Assembly: GCF_003966735.1 (NCBI RefSeq)
Contig: NZ_AP017378.1
Location: 3,244,905-3,308,904 of the forward strand
Length of the DNA stretch: 64,000 bases
Direction: 5' to 3'
Source: Desulfovibrio ferrophilus
Lineage (GTDB): Bacteria; Desulfobacterota; Desulfovibrionia; Desulfovibrionales; Desulfovibrionaceae
In this document: in pieces, positions 9,355 through 16,821 of the stretch
Layout: the number at the start of each line of letters is the position of its first letter
How positions within the stretch are numbered: the stretch's first letter is position 1
The notes under the pieces: generated by a model
What the model was told of the DNA's origin: nothing
The model's input: only the letters and a program-made list of their open reading frames with translations
Databases searched by the model: none
Made by a program: the position numbers and the translations under genes

Positions 9355-10188
9355 TTATTTTTCCCGGATCACGCCGTAGATGCGGGTGGCCAGCCAATCC
9401 AGTACCAGGGCCGGGTTGACCGGCGTGGGGATGGACAGGGTGTCCTGCGCATGGGCCAGGGCCAGATCGATCTTTTTCAGGGACGCGGGGCGGACCTTGG
9501 CAAACCCGTCGCTCATGTCCGAGCCGCCCTTGCCGATCAGGGTTCGGGCCACTTCGTGTTGGCAGGCCAGGACCACGCTCATGGCGATGTCCTTATCCAC
9601 GGCTCCCTTGGCGCTGGTGCGCTTGAACCAGCCCTTGCCCGTGCGCCAGAAGGCCATCAGCGCCTTTTGCCACTCGCGGATATCCTCGGGGGTGCGTGTT
9701 TCGCTGGGCCAGGCCAGGGTCAGCACCCAACTGCGCGAGACAAGCGTGGGCAGCAGCCATTCGCGTTGCGGGGTCAGAAGCAGAAAAACCGTACCCTGGC
9801 TCGGCTCCTCCAGGGATTTCAAGAGCGCGTTTGCCGCCTGCTGGGTCAGTTCCTGAGCCTCGTTGAAGATCACCACGCGCTTGCCGTCGCCGCGCGGGGG
9901 CTGACCGAACAGATGCTTCAATTCCCGGACATCGTCGATTTTTATCTTGGCCTCGCGTCCATCGCAGATGCGCAGGTCCGCATGCACACGGTCGTGGATC
10001 TGCTTGCAGACCACGCAGTCTCCACAGGCCGAGCCTTCGCAGTGGCAGTTCAGGCGCGTTGCCCAATACAGGGCCAGGGCCTCGCGTTCGTCCACGGTGC
10101 CGCCCTCGAGCAGCAACACCTGCGGCGGGTCGTCCGCCAGACGATCCATGAGATCCTTGATTCGTATTTGATTGTTCGGGATGTTCAT
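9355..10188 (-). CDS. holB: DNA polymerase III delta' subunit
   Basis: This 277-residue clamp-loader subunit is related to DnaX. It shows a zinc-type cysteine cluster (CHCEGSACGDCVVC, about residues 48-61), the segment KIKIDDVRELKHLF, and RVVIFNEAQELTQQAANALLKSLEEPSQGTVF split over two known HolB motifs. A SRSW segment replaces the usual SRC sensor/arginine-finger motif, as in other delta' proteins. With delta and DnaX it loads the sliding clamp. The start has AAGGATC upstream. It is followed 143 bases later by hisC on the same strand. Confidence 0.85.
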   Translation of the reverse strand: MNIPNNQIRIKDLMDRLADDPPQVLLLEGGTVDEREALALYWATRLNCHCEGSACGDCVVCKQIHDRVHADLRICDGREAKIKIDDVRELKHLFGQPPRGDGKRVVIFNEAQELTQQAANALLKSLEEPSQGTVFLLLTPQREWLLPTLVSRSWVLTLAWPSETRTPEDIREWQKALMAFWRTGKGWFKRTSAKGAVDKDIAMSVVLACQHEVARTLIGKGGSDMSDGFAKVRPASLKKIDLALAHAQDTLSIPTPVNPALVLDWLATRIYGVIREK

Positions 10189-10275
10189 AATGATCCTTGG
10201 AGGTTTGACCTCGCTTCAGGGCATCTACCGCAACTGGGGGTTGTATGGCAAACCCCGGGTTGATAGGTTCGCGGC

Positions 10276-10761
10276 ATGAAAGATGATCTGAAGACGAAAA
10301 TCATGGACCTGGGACGGGCGCTTGAGGCCCGCAAATTCCTGCTCTGCACGGCGGAATCCTGCACCGGCGGTCTGATCGCCAGCACCCTGACGGATGTGTC
10401 GGGCAGTTCGCAGTGGTTTTGTGGTGCAGTGGTTGCCTACGCCAACGAGGTCAAGGAATCGCTCTTGGCGGTCCCTCATGAGGTTCTGGTGGAGCATGGG
10501 GCGGTGAGTGAGCCGGTGGTTCTGGCAATGGCTCCGGGCGCTTGCACCACGCTGGGGGCGCAGTGCTCCGTGGCGGTGTCAGGCATCGCAGGCCCCACGG
10601 GTGGCACCCCGGATAAGCCGGTGGGTATGGTCTGGATGGCCTGGTGCGTGGATGGCAAGGTGGATGCGGTGTGTCAGAAGTTCGATGGTTCGCGTGACGA
10701 GGTCAAGGCGCAGACGGTGCAGGCGGCCGTGGAAGGCTTGCTGACACGACTGGAGGGCTGA
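10276..10761 (+). CDS. pncC: CinA C-terminal domain protein, nicotinamide-nucleotide amidase
   Basis: This 161-residue stand-alone CinA-C domain deamidates nicotinamide mononucleotide to nicotinic acid mononucleotide in NAD recycling. Visible family motifs are CTAESCTGGLIAS, WFCGAVVAYANEVK, GAVSEPVV and SGIAGPTGGTPDKPVG. The length is that of the single-domain form; the N-terminal MoCF-like half of CinA is absent. It is divergent from holB, and the next gene starts 5 bases after its stop, so the two form an operon. Confidence 0.92.
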   Translation: MKDDLKTKIMDLGRALEARKFLLCTAESCTGGLIASTLTDVSGSSQWFCGAVVAYANEVKESLLAVPHEVLVEHGAVSEPVVLAMAPGACTTLGAQCSVAVSGIAGPTGGTPDKPVGMVWMAWCVDGKVDAVCQKFDGSRDEVKAQTVQAAVEGLLTRLEG

Positions 10762-10766
10762 CGGCT

Positions 10767-11369
10767 GTGGTTGCGCCGGATTCGTTCAGGCTGTTTGTGG
10801 GAGTGGCATTGCCTGCCCTCTATCAGGACGGTCTGGCGAAGGTGTCGAGCACCTGGAGCCCGCGTCTGAAGTCCAAGGTCACTTGGACCAGACCGGCAAA
10901 CGCTCATCTGACCCTCAAATTTCTGGGTAACGTCGCCCCGTCCGCTTTGGACGATGTGAAGCACGCCTTGACCGGGGTGGAGTTTGCACCGTTTGTCTTG
11001 CAGGCTGGAGGCTGCGGGGCGTTTCCAGCCAAGGGAAGGCCCGCAGTGCTGTGGCTGGGGCTGGAGCGTGGGGCAGAAAAGCTGGCGAAACTGGCTGCGT
11101 CGGTGGATCAGACTCTCAAGCCGTTGGGCTTTGCGCCAGAGGGCAAACCTTTTCATCCACACCTGACGCTGTTGCGGGTCAGACTGGACAAAAAAGCCTC
11201 CCAGACCAGAGAGGCAAGATCGGACCCATGGCCCGAGATGATGGAAGGCATTGCGCGTGAGCGCTGGGAAGCGTTCGCGCTGGAGCGGTTTACGCTCTTC
11301 AGAAGCGTACTCGGCCCGGATGGGCCGAGGTACACAGCACTTGTCGATTTCGGGGCCACTTCCTTGTGA
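10767..11369 (+). CDS. thpR: RNA 2',3'-cyclic phosphodiesterase (LigT/ThpR family)
   Basis: This 200-residue 2H phosphoesterase has the two HxTx motifs that define the family, HLTLKFLG (about residue 49) and HPHLTLLRV (about 130). ThpR opens RNA 2',3'-cyclic phosphates. The frame starts with GTG at 10767, nine bases after GGAGGG, which is the best-supported start although it is not ATG. It follows pncC by 5 bases. Confidence 0.88.
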   Translation: MVAPDSFRLFVGVALPALYQDGLAKVSSTWSPRLKSKVTWTRPANAHLTLKFLGNVAPSALDDVKHALTGVEFAPFVLQAGGCGAFPAKGRPAVLWLGLERGAEKLAKLAASVDQTLKPLGFAPEGKPFHPHLTLLRVRLDKKASQTREARSDPWPEMMEGIARERWEAFALERFTLFRSVLGPDGPRYTALVDFGATSL

Positions 11370-11439
11370 TCCCCGCATCGACAGTGCCGGGCCGTGCCTT
11401 GTGCTGCGGATTCCTCAGCGGCAGGCTCGGGTTTGCGGG

Positions 11440-11931
11440 TTACGCGATGTAGTCGCCCCGGTTGAACTTGATACGCTCGGTCACTGCCATGATCTCCACT
11501 TCCTCGATCATTGCATTCAGCTCGGGGTTGGCCGTGCTGAGACCGGACGCCTTGCTCTTGAGATCAGACACCCCGTTTTCGATGCTTTCCAGCATTCCGT
11601 TGGCCTGGCGCAGGTTCTGGCCTTCGGTTGAGGCGCCCACTCGGGCGGCATAATCTTCCCAATTGCTAACAAGGTTTTCCAGACTTTCCATGACATTCTG
11701 CCCCGCATCGGTTTCGCCGGTGCCCGCCGCAGCTTGAGCCGCAAGGAGTTGTCCGGAGAGCATTCCTGCACCTGGAGGTGGAACGACCGCGCCCTGCGCC
11801 GGGGCGTTTTGTTCGGTCTTGCCGACTTCCTTGGCGAGTAAGTCTCCAAACCCCTTGTCGGTCTCTTGAGCCTGCTTGGTCTTGGCTTGTTCCTGCTCAA
11901 GGGCCTTCAATTGGTCAGGATGGATCTTCAT
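11440..11931 (-). CDS. Conserved-looking hypothetical protein
   Basis: This 163-residue acidic, Ala/Gln/Glu-rich protein has no signal peptide or membrane segment. Residues 1-35 are helical and charged (KALEQEQAKTKQAQE), the middle is Pro/Gly-rich, and the C-terminal half looks like amphipathic helices ending in EIMAVTERIKFNRGDYIA. I chose the ATG at 11931 because AGGAG lies about 8 bases upstream; the longer frame to 12087 lacks a ribosome site. I do not recognise the family. The Gln-rich N-terminus and helical C-terminus would fit a secretion- or flagellum-related accessory protein, but nothing nearby supports that. Confidence 0.75.
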   Translation of the reverse strand: MKIHPDQLKALEQEQAKTKQAQETDKGFGDLLAKEVGKTEQNAPAQGAVVPPPGAGMLSGQLLAAQAAAGTGETDAGQNVMESLENLVSNWEDYAARVGASTEGQNLRQANGMLESIENGVSDLKSKASGLSTANPELNAMIEEVEIMAVTERIKFNRGDYIA

Positions 11932-12144
11932 CTTTAAACTCCTATCCTGCTGGGTTTCCCTTTTGAGTTTGCAAAAGCCCTGCCAAATATTGCGGCACAG
12001 TAAATGCCTTAAATAACAAGGTTTGTTCGGGAAGCCCCCGGAAATTTCTGCCTGCATCCCTATGGAAAGGCAGAGGGTGCAGTGCAATTGGGTGCCCCAA
12101 ACATACTTGAGAAAAAACCCCTTGTCTAATGACTAGCGCAGAGC

Positions 12145-12160
12145 TACATTCTATAATGTA
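12145..12160 (+). promoter_or_regulatory. Consensus TATAAT inside a palindrome, upstream of the universal stress gene
   Basis: TATAAT at 12152-12157 is embedded in the perfect palindrome TACATT-CTAT-AATGTA (12145-12160). It stands about 85 bases before the universal stress protein start. No good -35 is visible at the right distance, so this may be an activator-dependent or repressor-covered promoter. Confidence 0.5.
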
Positions 12161-12241
12161 ACATACCAAGTTCTTACGGAAATCGTGTATTTATAGAGAC
12201 CTGCCCGCAGGGTGGGGATCAAACAGGAAAGAGGAGGACCC

Positions 12242-12682
12242 ATGGCAACCATCAAGAAGATTTTGTGTGCGGTGGATTTTTCCGATTCTAGTGCTCAGGT
12301 CGCGGGTTATGCTGCGGAATTGGGCAAGAGTCTGGATGCTGAAATTCTCGTGCTCTATGTGGCTCCGTCACTCAATCAGTACGTCGGATTCCACGTGCCG
12401 CCATCAAGTATCGAGAATTTCGTGGGTGGCATCGTGGACGGTGCCGAGCAAACCATGGACCAGTTCATCCAGGACAACTTTGCCGGGATGGAAACTTCAG
12501 GTCGTGTGGTCACCGGCTACGCCGCCGAGGAAATCCTTGGCGTGGCCAAGGAAGAACAGGCCCACATGATCATCATGGGGACCCATGGCCGCAAGGGCAT
12601 CGATCGCATCCTGTTCGGGTCCGTGGCGGAGAAGGTGGTCAAGGGGGCTGATATGCCGGTGCTCACTATCCGTCCCAGCTAG
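12242..12682 (+). CDS. Universal stress protein (UspA family)
   Basis: This 146-residue single Usp domain has the start ILCAVDFSDSSAQVAGYA and the nucleotide-binding signature at the end: GTHGRKGIDRILFGSVAEKV, the G-2X-G-9X-G(S/T) pattern of ATP-binding Usp proteins. The start ATG at 12242 follows AGAGGAGG. Such proteins are cytoplasmic and are induced by starvation and redox stress. It is a single-gene unit with an unusual promoter region upstream, and three structured repeats follow directly after its stop codon. Confidence 0.93.
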   Translation: MATIKKILCAVDFSDSSAQVAGYAAELGKSLDAEILVLYVAPSLNQYVGFHVPPSSIENFVGGIVDGAEQTMDQFIQDNFAGMETSGRVVTGYAAEEILGVAKEEQAHMIIMGTHGRKGIDRILFGSVAEKVVKGADMPVLTIRPS

Positions 12683-12808
12683 GCAGGTTGTTGAAAAATG
12701 GCCGTCCGCGTTATTGCTGCAATTCAATCAAATCCTCGTGTATTAGCGATACATGTCGGCCTTGATTGAATTATGCGCCTCGCGACCAACTATTTTTGAA
12801 CAACCTGC
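12683..12808 (+). repeat. Structured intergenic repeat, copy A
   Basis: It starts on the base after the usp stop codon. The outer arms GCAGGTTGTTGAAAAA (12683-12698) and TTTTTGAACAACCTGC (12793-12808) pair with one mismatch. The inner arms AATTCAATCAA (12721-12731) and TTGATTGAATT (12762-12772) pair perfectly around an apical GTGTAT/ATACAT stem, and ATGCGCCTCGC follows the inner stem. This is the best-preserved copy in the window. Confidence 0.85.
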
Positions 12809-12811
12809 GGG

Positions 12812-12939
12812 GAATCGCTGTCCATAAGCGTTCGTTTGTTAAGTTGCTGCAATGAGGGCAAACTCTCGTGTATTTGTAATATACGTCGAGCTTGTCCTCT
12901 TTTTGCGCCTGGCACCTGACCACCTCTGAATAACCTGCG
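12812..12939 (+). repeat. Structured intergenic repeat, copy B
   Basis: This is a tandem neighbour of copy A with the same order: GTCCATAAGCG, GTTAAGTTGCTGC, inner arms GAGGGCAAACTC (12854-12865) and GAGCTTGTCCTC (12888-12899), apical CGTGTATT/AATATACG (12867-12874, 12878-12885), TTTTTGCGCCTGGCACC, then CTCTGAATAACCTGCGG. The inner arms differ in sequence from copy A yet still pair. Confidence 0.82.
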
Positions 12940-12948
12940 GAAAGATTG

Positions 12949-13032
12949 TTCAGGTCAGCCATCTGCTGCGTTAGGTGAATTGTAGGCGAATCTTTGAGCC
13001 CTACGAGACCTTGCGCCTTAAGTGTGCTGCGT
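12949..13032 (+). repeat. Structured intergenic repeat, copy C (module II hairpin)
   Basis: GCTGCGTTAGGTGAATTGTAGG, CCTACGAGACCTTGCGCC and TAAGTGTGCTGC match the module II hairpin seen at 29211-29275 and 50556-50612. Only part of the stem (GTAGG/CCTAC) pairs here. It runs directly into the terminator at 13046. Confidence 0.55.
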
Positions 13033-13045
13033 AAAAGCCAAATTC

Positions 13046-13074
13046 AGGCCGCCGGGATTCCCGGTGGCCTTTTT
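13046..13074 (+). terminator. Rho-independent terminator
   Basis: The stem AGGCCGCCGGG (13046-13056) pairs with CCCGGTGGCCT (13060-13070), with one G-T pair, and five T residues follow. It ends any transcript from the usp gene that passes the three repeats. Confidence 0.85.
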
Positions 13075-13100
13075 ATTGAGGCATGGGGCGCGTAGGTGGT

Positions 13101-14432
13101 TTATTCGGCGCCGATGCAGACGCAGCCACGGATTGGTAAGGTTGTCTCCGTGGTCGCCTTGGCTGTGGGGCCAGGGCTCATGGGCGGGGCCGGAGCATAT
13201 CCCAGCTGCCCGTGCAGTCCGATATCCATGCACAGGACAAAGTCATGCCCCTTCTTGTCCTTGAATGGAGCAGAGATGGTGAGGCACAGGTTGCCGCTGG
13301 CCAGAGAGAGGTATGGGTCGGTGGTGTAGCGCGCCAGGCCGGCCTGGATGGGCAGGTAGTATTCCTTCAGTGAATGATCCGTGCCTTTGGGGGCAGGTTG
13401 ATAGATGAATCGCCGTTGCTCGGGGATGACCTCCGGGTTGCACATGGTGCTGCTGATCTGGCGCCCCTGAGCATTGAGTATGTATATGCACTCGATGTCC
13501 CCGTGACTGTCCAGGCTCTGGGCCAGGAGGGCATCAAAACGGCGTGGAATGCTCTCTGACAGGGGTTCAAGAACCTGCTCAAGGGCTTTGTCATAGGCGG
13601 CGTGGACGGCTTTGCGACGACTGATGGTTTCGATGGCCCGCTGACGAAATTTCTTGGCGCATGAACTGATCTTGCGCGGGGCGGCTGGCAGGCTTTTCTC
13701 CATGTGTCCGGGCCTGGCAAAATAGAAGCCCTGAAAGATGTCCACTCCAAGTTCCATGAGTTGCAAAACTTCCTCTTCCTGCTCCACTCCCTCGGCCACG
13801 ATCATGGCGCCAAGGCTGCGACCCAGGCGTGTCAGGGCACGGGCGATCTCGAATTTGTGATATTCCTGATGGATGTTCTGGATCAGGCCGCGATCAATCT
13901 TGATCACGTCGGGTTTGATCTGTGGAATGCGGTCGAGGTTGGAATGTCCGGCCCCGATGTCGTCCAGGGCAATGAGAAAGCCCATGGCTCTGTGGCGGTT
14001 GATGAATTCCTTGAGAACTTCCACATCCTGGATGCTGGACTCAATGATTTCGATGATGACGTTCTGGGGCTCGAGGCCTGCTGCCTGCGCGGCCAGAGCG
14101 AATTTTCCGGAACCTAGCGTTTCCCGGTCAATCAGGGACATGTCGAGATTGACGGAAAGCAGCAGGTCGCGCCGGGTCGAGTACAGGGGAGAGAAGCGGT
14201 TCATGGCGACTTCCCGACACAGGCGATCCAGTTGGAGTTGTTCAAGGGGTGTGGTGGGCAGGTTGAACAAGACGCTGGGGGGGAGGGTGATGTCTCGGTC
14301 GGGCAAATAGCCTCGGGACAAGGCTTCAACGGCTATAATTCGCTTGTTTTTGATGGAGACAAGCGGTTGAAACAGAGTTCGGATGTTTTCGGGGCGGGCG
14401 ACGGAGTCGAAACTGAGTTCAAGGGGAGACAT
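13101..14432 (-). CDS. EAL-domain cyclic-di-GMP phosphodiesterase with C-terminal sensor-like domain
   Basis: This 443-residue protein has an EAL domain in the first 250 residues with the expected positions: VEALSRGY (EAL), LSVNLDMSLI (Asn), VIIEIIESS (Glu), ALDDIGAGHS (DD), DVIKIDRGLI (Lys), VAEGVEQEEE (Glu) and FQGFYFARP (Gln), so it is probably active on cyclic di-GMP. After a helical linker (about 265-310) comes a PDC/Cache-like domain (IECIYILNAQGRQIS, YYLPIQAG, FVLCMDIG). This order, EAL before sensor, with no membrane segment, points to cytoplasmic sensing. It is a single-gene unit, about 65 bases downstream of glnK on the same strand. Confidence 0.87.
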   Translation of the reverse strand: MSPLELSFDSVARPENIRTLFQPLVSIKNKRIIAVEALSRGYLPDRDITLPPSVLFNLPTTPLEQLQLDRLCREVAMNRFSPLYSTRRDLLLSVNLDMSLIDRETLGSGKFALAAQAAGLEPQNVIIEIIESSIQDVEVLKEFINRHRAMGFLIALDDIGAGHSNLDRIPQIKPDVIKIDRGLIQNIHQEYHKFEIARALTRLGRSLGAMIVAEGVEQEEEVLQLMELGVDIFQGFYFARPGHMEKSLPAAPRKISSCAKKFRQRAIETISRRKAVHAAYDKALEQVLEPLSESIPRRFDALLAQSLDSHGDIECIYILNAQGRQISSTMCNPEVIPEQRRFIYQPAPKGTDHSLKEYYLPIQAGLARYTTDPYLSLASGNLCLTISAPFKDKKGHDFVLCMDIGLHGQLGYAPAPPMSPGPTAKATTETTLPIRGCVCIGAE

Positions 14433-14498
14433 GGGAAGACCTTTTTTTGGGAGACCCGGACCGACGGGTGGGGGTGTCGGTCCGGGTCAAGCCGGGAG

Positions 14499-14858
14499 TT
14501 ACGGAGCGGTGCGGGTTGCTGCTACGGCATCGATATCGGTGTCACCGGTACGGATGCGCAGTGACCGGGCAATGTCGAGGACGAAAACCACGCCGTCGCC
14601 TTCCTTGCCAGTCTGGGCACCGCTCTGGATGGCTTCGAGAGCGGGGTCCAGGAAGTCGTCGTTAATGCCGACTTCAATCCTGATCTTTTTCAAGAGGTTC
14701 ACTTCCATGGCCACGCCGCGGTAAGTTTCGGTGAAACCTTTCTGGCGGCCGGAGCCCAGCACGTTGGTCACGGTCATGCTGTAGATGCTTTTGGCGTAAA
14801 GGGCCTGCTTCACCGCGGTGAGGCGTTCGGGCCTGATGTATGCTACGATGAGTTTCAT
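14499..14858 (-). CDS. glnK: PII nitrogen regulatory protein linked to AmtB
   Basis: This 119-residue PII protein binds ATP/ADP and 2-oxoglutarate and would gate the AmtB channel encoded just upstream. The T-loop reads GRQKGFTETYRGVAMEV: Tyr46 is present, but position 51, the tyrosine uridylylated in enteric PII, is Met. GKEGDGVVFVLDI matches the B-loop. The start is the ATG at 14858, 17 bases after the amtB stop. It must be controlled by ligand binding alone or by another modification, because the usual uridylylation site is missing. Confidence 0.93.
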   Translation of the reverse strand: MKLIVAYIRPERLTAVKQALYAKSIYSMTVTNVLGSGRQKGFTETYRGVAMEVNLLKKIRIEVGINDDFLDPALEAIQSGAQTGKEGDGVVFVLDIARSLRIRTGDTDIDAVAATRTAP

Positions 14859-14875
14859 TGTATTCTCTCCCATCC

Positions 14876-16258
14876 TTATTCGTTGGAGAAGATCTGGAAG
14901 CCGCTGTAGGACTCCATGCCATGTTCGGTGATGTCGAGACCCTTGAGCTCTTCTTCTTCGCTGACGCGCACGCCAACCAGAGCCTTGACCAGTGAGAAGG
15001 CGATGAAGCCGGTGCCGAAGGCCCAGACAAACACTGCGCCGACGCCGATCAACTGGGTGACGAGCTGATCCATGCCGCCGCCGTAGAAGATGCCGGTGAT
15101 GCTGCCAAAGCCGGGGGCTGCAAAGAAGGCAACCATGATGGTACCGTACGCGCCGCATACGCCGTGGACGGAGATGGCACCGACCGGATCGTCAATCTTG
15201 AGGGTCTTGTCGATGAAGACGACGGACAGCACAACCAGGATACCTGCGCCGAAGCCGACAATCAATGAACCCACGGGGGACAGTTCATAACAACCGGCGG
15301 TGATGGCAACCAGGCCAGCCAGAGCGCCGTTCATGCTCATGGAAGGCTCGGGCTTGCCAAACATCAGCCAGGAGATGATCATGGCGCCGAGCATGCCTGC
15401 GGCAGCAGACAGGGAAGTGTTCACGGCGATGTAGCCGATGGTGCCGTCAGCAACGGTGGTGGAACCGGGGTTGAAACCGAACCAACCGAACCAGAGGATG
15501 AACACGCCGAGAGCTGCCATGGGGATGTTGTGACCGGGGATGGCATTGGCTTTGCCGTCAGGGGCGTATTTGCCCAGACGGGGGCCGACGACCATGGCGC
15601 CAGCCAGGGCAACCCAGGCACCCACGGAGTGGACGACGGTGGAGCCGGCGAAGTCGGCAAAGCCCATGGCTTCGAGCCAGCCGCCGGACTCGCCCCACAG
15701 CCCGCCCCAGCACCAGTGGCCGGACACGGGATAGATCAGGCCGGTGACGATGATGCTGATAATGATATAGGCAGAGAATTTGGTGCGCTCGGCCACGCCA
15801 CCAGAAACGATGGTGGCTGCCGTGGCTGCAAACACGGACTGGAAGAACCAGAAAGTCAGCGTCCACATGCCGTCAGCCGTCGTTGCATCGACGCCGCCCA
15901 GGGCAAAGCCGGAGCTGCCCACAAAGCCGCCGATGGAGTTGCCGAACATCAGGGCAAAACCGAACAGGAAGAACGCAACGCCTCCGGCGGAGAAGTCCAG
16001 GAAGTTCTTCATGATGATGTTGCCAGCGTTCTTGGCGCGGGTGAATCCGGCCTCGACCATGGAGAATCCGGCCTGCATGAACATGACCAGGATTGCTGCG
16101 ATCAGAGTCCACAGGATGTTTGCGTTGTCCTGTGCGAGCATGGCAGGAGCCTCTTCAGCCAGGGCATTGGCAGGACAGGAAAAAAGGATGGCCAGAGCCG
16201 CAGCCGCAAAAAAGAGCGACGAGAGCGGCCGTTTCCAGATGAGCCGGTGGTTTGACAT
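14876..16258 (-). CDS. amtB: Ammonium transporter AmtB
   Basis: This 460-residue Amt/Rh channel starts with a cleavable signal peptide (about 35 residues ending near NALAEEA), then 11 membrane segments. Family signatures are GAWVALAGAMVVGPRLGKY, FGWFGFNPGST and the second pore histidine near ISVHGVCGAYGT. The start ATG at 16258 has AGGAGG upstream, and the longer frame to 16363 would begin upstream of the sigma54 promoter. The promoter at 16334-16348 and the following glnK make this a standard nitrogen-limitation operon. The cytoplasmic tail contains EEEELKGLDITEHGMESY. Confidence 0.95.
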   Translation of the reverse strand: MSNHRLIWKRPLSSLFFAAAALAILFSCPANALAEEAPAMLAQDNANILWTLIAAILVMFMQAGFSMVEAGFTRAKNAGNIIMKNFLDFSAGGVAFFLFGFALMFGNSIGGFVGSSGFALGGVDATTADGMWTLTFWFFQSVFAATAATIVSGGVAERTKFSAYIIISIIVTGLIYPVSGHWCWGGLWGESGGWLEAMGFADFAGSTVVHSVGAWVALAGAMVVGPRLGKYAPDGKANAIPGHNIPMAALGVFILWFGWFGFNPGSTTVADGTIGYIAVNTSLSAAAGMLGAMIISWLMFGKPEPSMSMNGALAGLVAITAGCYELSPVGSLIVGFGAGILVVLSVVFIDKTLKIDDPVGAISVHGVCGAYGTIMVAFFAAPGFGSITGIFYGGGMDQLVTQLIGVGAVFVWAFGTGFIAFSLVKALVGVRVSEEEELKGLDITEHGMESYSGFQIFSNE

Positions 16259-16333
16259 GTGAATCCTCCTAGAGAGTGCGACAGCGTGGTTATTGAGTGT
16301 TGATAAAAAGGGCCGCAGTTCATGCACTACTAG

Positions 16334-16348
16334 GCAATATGAGTGCCA
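16334..16348 (-). promoter_or_regulatory. Sigma54 promoter of amtB-glnK
   Basis: On the minus strand TGGCAC (16348-16343), five bases, then TTGC (16337-16334) match the -24/-12 consensus exactly. The predicted start of transcription is near 16322, about 64 bases before the amtB ATG. The AT-rich DNA at 16360-16600 is where activator and IHF sites would be expected, but I could not assign any. Confidence 0.88.
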
Positions 16349-16662
16349 AATTATGCAACTCACTGATTTTATTGGGATAAGACATTTTTATGGTCTCTTA
16401 GGGCCAGGTTAAATGTTTTAAATTAACAATTTTGTACTAGCAGCAGGTGGCCTTTAAATACACAAATGTAAATTTAGCCGCTTTTGGTACAATTTGGAAG
16501 GGTGGTTTGGCACGATGTGATACAATTTTGTCAATTTAGGTAGTTTTTGGAGGTCTGAGGATCTCTGCAACTGTCCTGAACTGATGTGAGAGACGCTATT
16601 ATATATTATATTGATAAGGCTCTAGTATTCATGATTTTTTCTTGGGTAATGAAAAAAACAGC

Positions 16663-16691
16663 TTGACAGCGCACTTGCCTGCCGATATTCA
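16663..16691 (+). promoter_or_regulatory. Sigma70 promoter of the aromatic supercluster
   Basis: TTGACA at 16663-16668 is separated by 17 bases from TATTCA at 16686-16691. The leader-peptide ATG (16699) begins 8 bases after the last -10 base, which is where transcription is expected to start. Confidence 0.8.
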
Positions 16692-16698
16692 CCTCTCC

Positions 16699-16821
16699 AT
16701 GCTTAACGAGACCCTAACCACTGCCCAGCACACCTCCACCAACAACAGCGGGAACTATTCCTGGCTGTATTTTTGGTTTTGGTTTTTTATGCCGGCCTGC
16801 GGTCAGGGTGTGAGTCGTTAA
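16699..16821 (+). CDS. Aromatic leader peptide (attenuation control of shikimate entry)
   Basis: This is a 40-codon open frame between a consensus promoter and a terminator. Codons 20-30 read YSWLYFWFWFF: four Phe, three Trp and two Tyr codons in eleven, then MPACGQGVSR and a stop. That density of all three aromatic amino acids in such a short frame is what a ribosome-stalling leader for common aromatic synthesis should show. It has no Shine-Dalgarno sequence. The ATG sits at or within a base or two of the predicted transcription start, so it is probably translated from leaderless RNA. It precedes the ADH synthase gene by 128 bases. It is not homologous in sequence to pheL or trpL. Confidence 0.85.
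   Translation: MLNETLTTAQHTSTNNSGNYSWLYFWFWFFMPACGQGVSR

Noticed and set aside
12771-12962. 63-codon open frame through the repeat array after the universal stress gene
   Set aside because: It is created by the repeats; the same positions in other copies do not keep a frame.
12683-13032. Possible CRISPR array
   Set aside because: The repeats are not identical short direct repeats with unique spacers; they are long hairpins with diverged arms, dispersed through the window.
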